NCBI GenBank assembly: GCA_044869955.1
Contig: JBIOYC010000196.1
Span: forward strand, 1-11,666
From: CALMKX01 sp044869955
GTDB taxonomy: Bacteria; Acidobacteriota; Thermoanaerobaculia; Multivoradales; SZUA-115
Length of the DNA stretch: 11,666 nt
Direction: 5' to 3'
This document shows positions 1-5,169 of this stretch, one piece after another; position 1 is the first letter of the stretch, and every line of letters starts with the position of its first letter. The position numbers and the translations under genes were made by a program. The notes beneath the pieces are model-generated. The model did not search any database. It was given only the letters and a program-made list of their open reading frames with translations, and had not been told where the DNA came from.

Positions 1-112
1 GTGGGCCTGGGTGCGGGGGGCCGACCGAAGCCGCAAGCAACGGGGCAGGGGTCGCTCCTGTAGAGGCAGTCCTCAGACTCGCCCAAGCCAGGCCAACCCG
101 GTGCCCGGGAAC

Positions 113-170
113 TCCCCCTCACCCTAACCCTCTCCCCCCTGCGAGGGCGAGGGGACCGGAGAGGGCGAAG
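113..170. repeat. Dispersed CCCTCACCCTAACCCTCTCC-type hairpin repeat
   Basis: The stretch contains the motif CCCTCACCCTAACCCTCTCC followed by a complementary GGAGAGGG. The arms CCCTCTCC (128-135) and GGAGAGGG (158-165) are perfect 8-base complements. Sequences of this type recur as intergenic elements in many GC-rich bacterial genomes (general knowledge). It ends about 46 bases before the first gene and has no coding potential I would accept. Bases 1-112 hold no gene or signal I can support. Confidence 0.6.
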
Positions 171-216
171 GGCCGGCACCCCGCCCACGGCCACCTCGTG
201 TCATATCCTCTCCGCC

Positions 217-720
217 ATGCGTGAGCCCTTCCGTTGTGCCGTGATCGTCGCCGTCGTGGCCCTCCTCCCGTCTCTGGGATCGACCACACCTACCTTCGCC
301 GAAGACCCCCCGCCCAACCTCTCCCGTCTGGCCTGGCTGGCGGGGTGCTGGGAGCGGGCGAGCGGTGAGCGGGTGACGCACGAGACCTGGATGGCGCCCC
401 TGGGCGGGTCCATGCTCGGGGTGAGCCGTACGGTGAAAGGGGACAGGACGACGGCCTGGGAGCATCTGCGGATCGAAGTGAGGGAGGGGGAGGTGTTCTA
501 CGTGGCCTTTCCCTCGGGCCAGGCGGAGACCGCCTTCCGCCTGATCGAGCAGAGCGAGTCTGTGAGCCTGTTCGCCAACCCGGAGCACGACTTCCCAAAG
601 CGCATCCGCTACACGGACCAAGGTGCCGGCAAGGCGCTGGTGCAGATCGAGGGGGATCTCGACGGCAAGCTGCGGGTGATCGACTTCCCCTTCCAGCGGG
701 TGGCCTGCCCGGGGCCATGA
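217..720 (+). CDS. Exported DUF6265 family protein
   Basis: A 167-aa protein of the DUF6265 family, whose biochemical role is not established. The N-terminus (residues 1-28) looks like a Sec signal peptide: basic start, hydrophobic core VIVAVVALLPSL, then a small-residue region TPTFAED. The mature part shows the family pattern: LAWLAGCWE (38-46), a WM-P-GG-MLG-SRTV block (58-73), AFPSGQ (97-102) and NPEHDFPKRI (121-130). The length is normal for the family. No convincing Shine-Dalgarno precedes the ATG; TATCCT lies 7 bases before it (204-209), so a short or absent leader is possible but weakly supported. Its stop overlaps the next start as ATGA, so it probably leads a three-gene transcription unit. 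I infer an envelope or periplasmic location from the signal peptide. Confidence 0.88.
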   Translation: MREPFRCAVIVAVVALLPSLGSTTPTFAEDPPPNLSRLAWLAGCWERASGERVTHETWMAPLGGSMLGVSRTVKGDRTTAWEHLRIEVREGEVFYVAFPSGQAETAFRLIEQSESVSLFANPEHDFPKRIRYTDQGAGKALVQIEGDLDGKLRVIDFPFQRVACPGP

Positions 721-1463
721 AGGTTGACTACCTCCCCCTGCTCGAGGTCCAGCGGGGCCTGTACGGGTTGCCCCGGGGCCGCGAGCGCTTCGAGGCCTAT
801 CTGGCGACCATGACCGACGCCGAGAGCGGGGATCTCGCCCTGCCCTTGCCGGCCATGAACCCGATGGGCAAGGACCACCTGCCGGCCCTGCTCGACGAGT
901 ACCTGGCCCAGGACGCGGATGGAGCTGCTGCGCGCGCGGTGGAAGCCTTGGAGGGGGGGCTTGCGGACGAGCCGGGAGGGAGCTTCCGCGCCTGCCTGGT
1001 GCTCTCGGATGACGCCCAGGGGGGCTGGACCAACCGCTTCACCGCGGAATACGGCAACCGCTTCGAGATCCGTGCGCTGTTCCGGCGGGGCTGGTTGCTG
1101 GGCCTGTTGTGGAGCAGCGAGCCCGCGGACGCCGAGCGGGCAGCCCGGGAGGCCCTGGCCGCGGTCTGGCGCGGGGTGTGGTGGGAGCGCCATGGCGCGC
1201 CCCACACGCTCGGCGAGATGCTGGCCCAGGAGGGCTGGGTGATGGCGCGCGCCGGCTGGACCGAGCCGGCTCTAGAGCCGGAAGACCTGGCCTACACCCG
1301 GGAGGTGCTGGCCCCGCATCTGGATTCGACCGACCGGGCCGTCACCATCGCGTGCCTGTTCGGGGACCGGGCCGCCGAATCCCTCGGCTACGCCCCGCAG
1401 GGCCTCTCCGAGCGGGCCGGCCTCGCCCTCGCCCTGGCGGACGCCCGCGCTGCTGCCGGCTGA
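717..1463 (+). CDS. Conserved hypothetical protein, 248 aa
   Basis: I do not recognise this family with certainty. The protein is soluble-looking, acidic and without signal peptide or membrane segments. Visible features are an N-terminal DYLPLLEVQRGLYGLPRGRERF, a proline/methionine loop LPLPAMNPMGKDHLPALLDE (about residues 42-62), a tryptophan- and aromatic-containing GWTNRFTAEYGNRFE (about 102-116), and an alanine/arginine-rich helical C-terminus. The ATG overlaps the stop of the preceding DUF6265 gene by four bases (ATGA), which fixes the start and implies translational coupling. The next gene begins 9 bases downstream. High codon-position-3 GC and this packing make the reading frame secure even though the function is unknown. 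Confidence 0.8.
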   Translation: MKVDYLPLLEVQRGLYGLPRGRERFEAYLATMTDAESGDLALPLPAMNPMGKDHLPALLDEYLAQDADGAAARAVEALEGGLADEPGGSFRACLVLSDDAQGGWTNRFTAEYGNRFEIRALFRRGWLLGLLWSSEPADAERAAREALAAVWRGVWWERHGAPHTLGEMLAQEGWVMARAGWTEPALEPEDLAYTREVLAPHLDSTDRAVTIACLFGDRAAESLGYAPQGLSERAGLALALADARAAAG

Positions 1464-1472
1464 AAGGAAACC

Positions 1473-1847
1473 ATGACCACCGCCCTCGCCGTCGCCGCCT
1501 TCCTCGCCTTCGCCGTGGGCCTCGCCCACTCCGTGCTCGGCGAGCGCTACATCCTGATCCGCCTCTTCCGCCGCGACAACCTGCCCCAGCTCTTCGGCAG
1601 CACGTCGTTCACCATCCGCACCCTGCGCTTCGCCTGGCACCTGACCACCATCGCCTGGTGGGGTTTCGGAGTAGTGCTCTGGCAGATGGCCGCCGGCGCA
1701 GCGACCACTCAGAACGTAGCGATGGCGATGGCGGGCACCTTCGGGGTGACCGCAGCAATCACCGGAGGAGTCAGCAAAGGCCGCCACCTCGCCTGGCCGG
1801 TGTTCCTGGCGATTGCGGTGATTTCGTACTTGGCGGGGCGGGGGTAG
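1473..1847 (+). CDS. Small four-helix membrane protein
   Basis: A 124-aa integral membrane protein with about four hydrophobic segments (approximate residues 3-21, 52-72, 81-101 and 105-122). The charged loop YILIRLFRRDNLPQLFGS follows helix 1, and TIRTLRFAWHLTTIAWWGFG leads into helix 2. The His/Trp-rich second helix (HLTTIAWWGFG) is the most distinctive motif. An AAAGGAAA ribosome-binding site lies just before the ATG and only 9 bases separate it from the upstream gene, so it is the last member of the DUF6265 unit. I know of similar short hypothetical membrane proteins but can assign no function. An interrupted palindrome follows the stop at 1855-1870. Confidence 0.8.
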   Translation: MTTALAVAAFLAFAVGLAHSVLGERYILIRLFRRDNLPQLFGSTSFTIRTLRFAWHLTTIAWWGFGVVLWQMAAGAATTQNVAMAMAGTFGVTAAITGGVSKGRHLAWPVFLAIAVISYLAGRG

Positions 1848-1854
1848 GGGGAGC

Positions 1855-1870
1855 GTCCGGCATGCGGGAC
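1855..1870. promoter_or_regulatory. Interrupted palindrome between membrane gene and TA module
   Basis: GTCCGGCATGCGGGAC is a 16-base palindrome with a single G/G mismatch pair flanking a GCATGC core. It lies 8 bases after the membrane-protein stop and 53 bases before the toxin start. It could be a weak terminator stem or a distal regulator site; there is no T-run. Confidence 0.25.
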
Positions 1871-1892
1871 ATGACCCTCTGCTGGTGCGGGG

Positions 1893-1910
1893 CGTACCAA
1901 TCCTGGTACG
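1893..1910. promoter_or_regulatory. Probable TA operator (perfect inverted repeat)
   Basis: CGTACCA-ATCC-TGGTACG forms perfect 7-base arms around a 4-base spacer and ends 13 bases before the toxin ATG. It overlaps a plausible -10 element TACGAT (1907-1912). No good -35 is visible. XRE-type antitoxins normally repress their own operon by binding such palindromes (family knowledge); the assignment here is inferred from position. Confidence 0.6.
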
Positions 1911-1923
1911 ATGAGCCGCGGCG

Positions 1924-2265
1924 ATGCTCCGAGTAGTCTTCTACCGGCTGGAGAGCGGCCGAGAGCCAGTTCGGGAATGGCTGCGGGATCTCGACCGAGA
2001 GTCGAAGAGGGCGTTCGGCGAGGACATCAAGACCGTCCAGTATGGCTGGCCGCTGGGGATGCCCCTGGTTCGCAGCTTGGGAGAGGGCCTGTGGGAAATC
2101 CGGACCCGGCTGCCGAACGGGATCGGGCGCATCATCTTCCTCATCGAAGCCGAGGTCCTGGTCTTGCTGCACGGCTTCGTCAAGAAGAGCCAGAAGACCC
2201 CGACTCAAGATCTGGAGCTTGCCCGCAAACGAGCTGCGGACGTACGGCGAGGACGAAGGCAATGA
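1924..2265 (+). CDS. higB: RelE/HigB-superfamily toxin (phage Gp49-like)
   Basis: A 113-aa protein with the layout of the Gp49/HigB branch of RelE-like toxins (PF05973), usually ribosome-dependent mRNA interferases. The pattern is an N-terminal strand VVFYRLESGREPVREWL, a helix, then LVRSLGEGLWEIRTRLPNGIGRIIFLIEAEVLVLLHGFVKKSQKTP (about 48-93). The core LGEGLWEIR...RI.F...VLLHGF.KKSQKTP is diagnostic. Length is normal for the family. It overlaps the downstream XRE gene by four bases (ATGA), giving a toxin-first order as in higBA. No Shine-Dalgarno is evident; with the TACGAT -10 element the mRNA leader would be only a few bases. The catalytic activity is inferred from family only. Confidence 0.88.
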   Translation: MLRVVFYRLESGREPVREWLRDLDRESKRAFGEDIKTVQYGWPLGMPLVRSLGEGLWEIRTRLPNGIGRIIFLIEAEVLVLLHGFVKKSQKTPTQDLELARKRAADVRRGRRQ

Positions 2266-2576
2266 ACGAACAGCACCTTGGGACGGATTTCGACACCTTC
2301 CTGGCGGAGGAGGGCCTGCTTGAGGAAGCAGAAGCAGTTGCCGCGAAGCGGGTCTTGGCCTTCCAGCTCTCCCGAGCAATGGAGGAGCGCCACCTCTCTA
2401 AGACCGAGATGGCCCGGCAGATGAGCACCAGCCGTTCGGCCGTGGACAGGTTGCTCGACCCGGCGACCCCCTCCGTGACGCTCCTGACGCTAGAGAGGGC
2501 GGCACGAGTGCTGGGGAAAAAAGTGAGGATCGAGCTCGTGGACGAGGAGCGAGCGCTCGACGGCGCTCCAGCCTGA
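2262..2576 (+). CDS. higA: XRE-family antitoxin partner of the HigB-like toxin
   Basis: A 104-aa helix-turn-helix protein. Residues 1-44 are acidic and helical, with VAAKRVLAFQLSRAMEERHLS leading into the HTH. The HTH occupies about 46-66 (SKTEMARQMSTSRSAVDRLL), followed by TPSVTLLTLERAARVLGKKVRIEL, typical of short XRE antitoxins. The ATG overlaps the toxin stop (ATGA), so the two are co-translated; GAAGG sits just before it. An in-frame extension upstream to 1911 exists but runs through the toxin gene in another frame and is a shadow. It should neutralise the toxin and bind the inverted repeat at 1893-1910 (family inference). Confidence 0.87.
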   Translation: MNEQHLGTDFDTFLAEEGLLEEAEAVAAKRVLAFQLSRAMEERHLSKTEMARQMSTSRSAVDRLLDPATPSVTLLTLERAARVLGKKVRIELVDEERALDGAPA

Positions 2577-2633
2577 GCGTGGCGCTAGCCCGCGCCGGCA
2601 GCATTGGCTGACTACCGCTCGATCACCTCGATG

Positions 2634-2666
2634 AGAGGCTGAGACTGGTGAGACTCACCGACCTCT
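2634..2666. terminator. Weak stem-loop between convergent genes
   Basis: The interval between the convergent antitoxin and AbrB-like genes contains an inner interrupted palindrome GGTGAG-A-CTCACC (2647-2659) inside outer arms AGAGG (2634-2638) and CCTCT (2662-2666). It could serve as a bidirectional terminator, but it has no T-run and the outer stem is short. Confidence 0.25.
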
Positions 2667-3063
2667 ACGTAGCTCCAGCGAGATCGTAGAGTTCAAGGCG
2701 CTTCTCAGCGATTTCAACTGCGATCTGGTCGCGATCTCGCTGGAGTCCATGCAGAATCAGCTGGGCAACGTCGTTGTCACGCATGCCCGGTTCGCAGGGC
2801 ATGGAGCTGTTGTACTGGAGGAGCTTGTACCCTTGGTCGGAGGCGAGAGCAGTTTGCTTCTTCTCGAGCAAGTCGATTTCCATCTCAAGGCGCTGACTCG
2901 ATGTCATTGTCACAGTTTCCTTGGTAAGCACGAGCCTGCGCGGAGGCGCGGCTTCGACGACCACGCGATCACCGGGCTTGATCCCGGCGGGCTCCAGCAC
3001 GGACTGCGGAAGGCTGACCACTACTGATCCCGCAACGACCCGGACCTTGACGATCTCCCGCAT
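2665..3063 (-). CDS. AbrB/MazE-fold DNA-binding protein with helical C-terminus
   Basis: A 132-aa protein. Residues 1-50 read as an AbrB/MazE/SpoVT swapped-hairpin domain (VKVRVVAGSVVVSLPQSVLEPAGIKPGDRVVVE...RRLVLTKE), the fold of transition-state regulators and MazE antitoxins. Residues 52-132 are mostly charged helix (QRLEMEIDLLEKKQTALASD and LQRDRDQIAVEIAEKRLELYDL), possibly coiled coil, flanking a Cys-containing loop. I do not recognise this second part. An ATG five codons upstream (3078) overlaps the -10 element, so I chose 3063, which leaves a near-leaderless mRNA. Base composition is unlike the neighbours: 32 of 60 G+C in each of two samples (2701-2760, 2821-2880) against 45 of 60 at 901-960, suggesting recent acquisition. 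No toxin partner is adjacent. Confidence 0.78.
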   Translation of the reverse strand: MREIVKVRVVAGSVVVSLPQSVLEPAGIKPGDRVVVEAAPPRRLVLTKETVTMTSSQRLEMEIDLLEKKQTALASDQGYKLLQYNSSMPCEPGMRDNDVAQLILHGLQRDRDQIAVEIAEKRLELYDLAGAT

Positions 3064-3073
3064 GACATCTGTG

Positions 3074-3102
3074 AACATATGTCACTCGGTCGGCCCTGTC
3101 AA
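3074..3102 (-). promoter_or_regulatory. Promoter of the AbrB-like gene with overlapping near-palindrome
   Basis: On the minus strand, a perfect -35 TTGACA (3097-3102) is followed by a 17-base spacer and a -10 TATGTT (3074-3079). Transcription would start near 3067, only a few bases before the ATG at 3063. The sequence TGTGAACATATGTCAC (3070-3085) over the -10 is a near-palindrome (GTGA..CATATG..TCAC) and a candidate autoregulatory operator. Confidence 0.65.
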
Positions 3103-3129
3103 GGGTGCACCCGTCTCCTCGTGACGGTT

Positions 3130-3279
3130 ATGGGCGAGCCCGAGGCGGCGGACCTGGCTCGCCTGAGCGAGGAGGCCCTGGGCGTGGATTGGATGCGGCC
3201 GGAGGAGGACGAGGCTTGGTCGCTCTTGGAGCAGGAGGAGTCGCCGTCCCGGCAAGGGAGATCCATCGCCTCCGCTTGA
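3130..3279 (+). pseudogene. Orphan C-terminal tail of a small antitoxin
   Basis: The reading frame contains LSEEALGVDWMRPEEDEAW, which resembles the conserved tail of short antitoxins of the type 'xSEAALAEDWxxPEEDEAWxxL' found ahead of MazF/PemK or PIN toxins (recalled family knowledge, not searched). Only about 49 codons are open from the ATG at 3130, or 52 from a GTG at 3121. There is no ribosome-binding site and no DNA-binding N-terminus, because the divergent AbrB promoter occupies that space. The last codons (from about 3247) run into repeat sequence, and no toxin follows. I read it as a relic of a lost toxin-antitoxin pair; a genuine 49-aa protein is the less likely alternative. Confidence 0.45.
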
Positions 3280-3305
3280 ACTTACCGCAGGTGGGTTGGA
3301 GCGTT

Positions 3306-3335
3306 TGGAGTGCGGCGACGAGTCGCTGCATTCCA
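3306..3335 (+). repeat. 14-bp hairpin with G-U pairs
   Basis: Arms TGGAGTGCGGCGAC (3306-3319) and GTCGCTGCATTCCA (3322-3335) pair over 14 positions if two G-U wobbles are allowed (3310/3331 and 3314/3327). On the opposite strand those would be A-C mismatches, so the fold is better as plus-strand RNA. It belongs to the repeat mosaic between the antitoxin relic and the hydrolase. Confidence 0.55.
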
Positions 3336-3364
3336 GAGGCGTCCAATCGATGATGGTGGTGATC

Positions 3365-3418
3365 TCCCTCGTCCCGCCAGGGACGTTCATGGGTAGCGAG
3401 GCGTTTGAACGCCTCGTG
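3365..3418. repeat. Two-hairpin dispersed repeat, copy A
   Basis: This 54-base unit has two stem-loops. The first is CGTCCC-GCCA-GGGACG (3370-3385); the second is GAGGCGTTTGAACGCCTC with 8-base arms. It recurs at 3574-3627 with only two differences, and in a decayed form near 10911-10959. The layout resembles REP-like or small non-autonomous mobile elements. No REP-associated transposase lies in this window. Confidence 0.7.
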
Positions 3419-3436
3419 GGGTGGTGCCGGCCCCAG

Positions 3437-3499
3437 CCCGGGAGATCCCTCCGCTCCGCCTCCGGCGCTGCGCGCCTGCGGCTCCGGTCGGGATGACAG
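3437..3499. repeat. 'GAGATCCCTC...GGGATGAC' intergenic repeat
   Basis: CCCGGGAGATCCCTCCGCTC begins the element and GGTCGGGATGACAG ends it, with a GC-rich imperfectly folded centre. This is a common intergenic repeat architecture in high-GC environmental genomes (general knowledge). A related fragment, AAGGGAGATCCATCGCCTCC, lies at about 3253-3272 and supplies the last codons of the antitoxin relic. Confidence 0.5.
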
Positions 3500-3507
3500 C
3501 GGGGGCG

Positions 3508-3550
3508 GGCCGCGGAGCGGCCGGAGGCGGGTACCCACGCAGAGCGTGGG
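3508..3550. repeat. Pair of short GC hairpins
   Basis: Two compact stem-loops lie between the larger repeats: GGCCGC-GGA-GCGGCC (3508-3522) and CCCACGC-AGA-GCGTGGG (3534-3550). Both have perfect 6-7 base arms and 3-base loops. They continue the repeat mosaic and have no coding content. Confidence 0.5.
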
Positions 3551-3573
3551 CACCAGGGCATGACTCCGGTTGC

Positions 3574-3627
3574 TCCCTCGTCCCGCCAGGGACGTTCATG
3601 GGTAGCGTGGCGTTTCAACGCCTCGTG
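3574..3627. repeat. Two-hairpin dispersed repeat, copy B
   Basis: Direct repeat of copy A over the same 54 bases, with two substitutions. The second hairpin reads GGCGTTTCAACGCC. It ends 78 bases before the serine-hydrolase start. The remainder, 3628-3690, holds no feature I can support. Confidence 0.7.
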
Positions 3628-3692
3628 CGGGCCCCGCCGCCTGTAACGCAGGCTCCCCGGCGTCGTAGTCCTCGTGCAGGTATCAACCTCTC

Positions 3693-3700
3693 GAGGAGGA
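3693..3700 (+). promoter_or_regulatory. Ribosome-binding site fixing the hydrolase GTG start
   Basis: GAGGAGGA lies five bases before GTG at 3706. It decides the start: the reading frame is open back to 3421, but that upstream part is translated repeat sequence. Confidence 0.8.
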
Positions 3701-3705
3701 TCAAC

Positions 3706-5160
3706 GTGTCGAAATCACGACGCAGTCCCTGTGCGTTTGGAGTGCTCGCAGCTTGGGTGGTGGCCGTCGCGCCGGCGTTGGCCGCCCCCGCCCCTGGCGC
3801 CGGCTCGCTGCCGCCCGATGCCGAGATTCGCCGGATCCTCGCCGAGCGGGTTGAGGCGTTGGCGGGCCCGGAAGGTGGTGTCGGCATCGTCGTGGGGGTG
3901 GTCGGACCTGAAGGGCGGAGAGTCATCGCCTACGGCGCCGCCGACCAGGGCGAGGCGCGCCCCCTGAGCGGTGACACCGTCTTCGAGATCGGCTCCGTGA
4001 CCAAGGCGTTCACGGCGCTGCTCCTCGCCGACATGGTCCGCAGGGGGGAAGTGGCGCTGGCCGATCCGGTGGCGAAGCACCTGCCCGCCGGCACCAAGCT
4101 CCCCGAGAGAGGTGGCCGTTCGATCACCCTCGTGGACCTGGCCACCCACACCTCGGGGCTGCCCTTCATGCCGGACGAGCTGCTCGCCAACTCGGGCTCG
4201 ACGCAGGCGACTGCCGCCGATCTCTATCAGTACCTGGCCGGCTACCGGCTGACGCGCGAGATCGGCGCCACCTGGGAATACTCGAACCTCGGCTACTGGC
4301 TCCTGAGCCAGGCCCTCTCCACGGCGGCCGGCGTGGACTACGAAAGCCTCCTGCGGGCGCGGGTGCTGGCTCCGCTGAAGCTGGCGAGCACCGACCTCAC
4401 CCTTTCGCAGTCCATGAGCAGCCGTCTGGCCGTGGGCCGAAACGCCGCTCTGGAGCCATCACCGGCCGTGTCCAGCCTGCCGATCTATTCGCTGATGCCG
4501 GCCGCAGGAGGTCTGTACTCGACGGTCGACGACCTGTCCTCGCTGCTCGCCGTGGCCCTGGACTACGAGCCATCACCCCTCGCGGGAGCGCTGGCCCTGA
4601 CGGTCGACACCCGCCGGCCGGCATCGCGACCGGGCACCGAGCACGCTCTGGGCTGGACCGTCCTGGGCGGAGGTGGCGACCGGCTCGTCTTCCGCGATGG
4701 TGGCACTTTCGGTCATGCCAGCTGCATCGTGTGGGATCCGGCCCGTCGCGTCGGGGTCGTCGTCTTGTCGAATCACGTGGCGAGCGTCAGCGACATCGCC
4801 CGGCACCTGCTGCGGCGGGACTTCCCGCTGGAGAAGCCAACCGTCACGAAACGCACCGAGATCGCCCTCGACGTGGCGCTGCTCGACCGCTACGTGGGCC
4901 GGTACGAGGCGGCGGACGAGGGGGTGTTCACCATCGCCCGGGAGGACGGCTTCCTGACGATCGAAGCTCCGGCCGAGTGGGGACTTCCGAAGCTCCGCAT
5001 CCGCCCGGAAAGCCAGCAGGATTTCTTCGCCACCGAGCTCCCGCTCCGGGTCACGTTCCAGGTGGAAAACGATGGGCACGTGAGCGGGATCCTGATCTAT
5101 CCACCTCGAGGACAGAAGGCGATCCTCGCGGGCCGGCTGGGCTCGACGAGTGACGGATGA
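3706..5160 (+). CDS. Exported class C beta-lactamase-like serine hydrolase
   Basis: A 484-aa protein starting at GTG. Residues 1-27 form a signal peptide (basic SKSRR, hydrophobic stretch, ALAAPA cleavage region). The beta-lactamase/penicillin-binding-protein fold follows: the nucleophile motif SVTK is at 97-100 (Ser97, Lys100), YSN at 192-194, and DGGT (331-334) stands in the place of the KTG/HxG motif. The strand ARRVGVVVLSN follows it, as in family members. About residues 385-484 form the C-terminal beta-rich domain typical of the longer serine hydrolases (LLDRYVGRYEAADEGVFTI... to the end). The protein is probably periplasmic or secreted. These proteins include esterases, D-amino-peptide hydrolases and penicillin-binding-like enzymes, and the substrate cannot be told; antibiotic resistance should not be assumed. 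It converges on the next gene with a 9-base gap. Confidence 0.9.
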   Translation: MSKSRRSPCAFGVLAAWVVAVAPALAAPAPGAGSLPPDAEIRRILAERVEALAGPEGGVGIVVGVVGPEGRRVIAYGAADQGEARPLSGDTVFEIGSVTKAFTALLLADMVRRGEVALADPVAKHLPAGTKLPERGGRSITLVDLATHTSGLPFMPDELLANSGSTQATAADLYQYLAGYRLTREIGATWEYSNLGYWLLSQALSTAAGVDYESLLRARVLAPLKLASTDLTLSQSMSSRLAVGRNAALEPSPAVSSLPIYSLMPAAGGLYSTVDDLSSLLAVALDYEPSPLAGALALTVDTRRPASRPGTEHALGWTVLGGGGDRLVFRDGGTFGHASCIVWDPARRVGVVVLSNHVASVSDIARHLLRRDFPLEKPTVTKRTEIALDVALLDRYVGRYEAADEGVFTIAREDGFLTIEAPAEWGLPKLRIRPESQQDFFATELPLRVTFQVENDGHVSGILIYPPRGQKAILAGRLGSTSDG

Positions 5161-5169
5161 GGCTTCGGC

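Noticed and set aside
1109..1936. 275-codon plus-strand open frame spanning three genes
   Set aside because: Arg/Gly/Pro-rich translation crossing the boundaries of the 248-aa and membrane-protein genes in a different frame.
3296..3627. Possible CRISPR array from the regularly spaced hairpins
   Set aside because: Only two true direct copies, with unequal and structured intervals, and no cas genes; it fits dispersed intergenic repeats.
3659..3674. 16-base identity GGCGTCGTAGTCCTCG with the ICMT-like genes at about 7606 and 10358
   Set aside because: The match does not extend on either side, so it may be chance in GC-rich DNA; not enough to call a gene remnant.
3421..3705. 95-codon N-terminal extension of the serine hydrolase
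   Set aside because: It is translated repeat DNA; the GAGGAGGA site and signal peptide place the start at GTG 3706.
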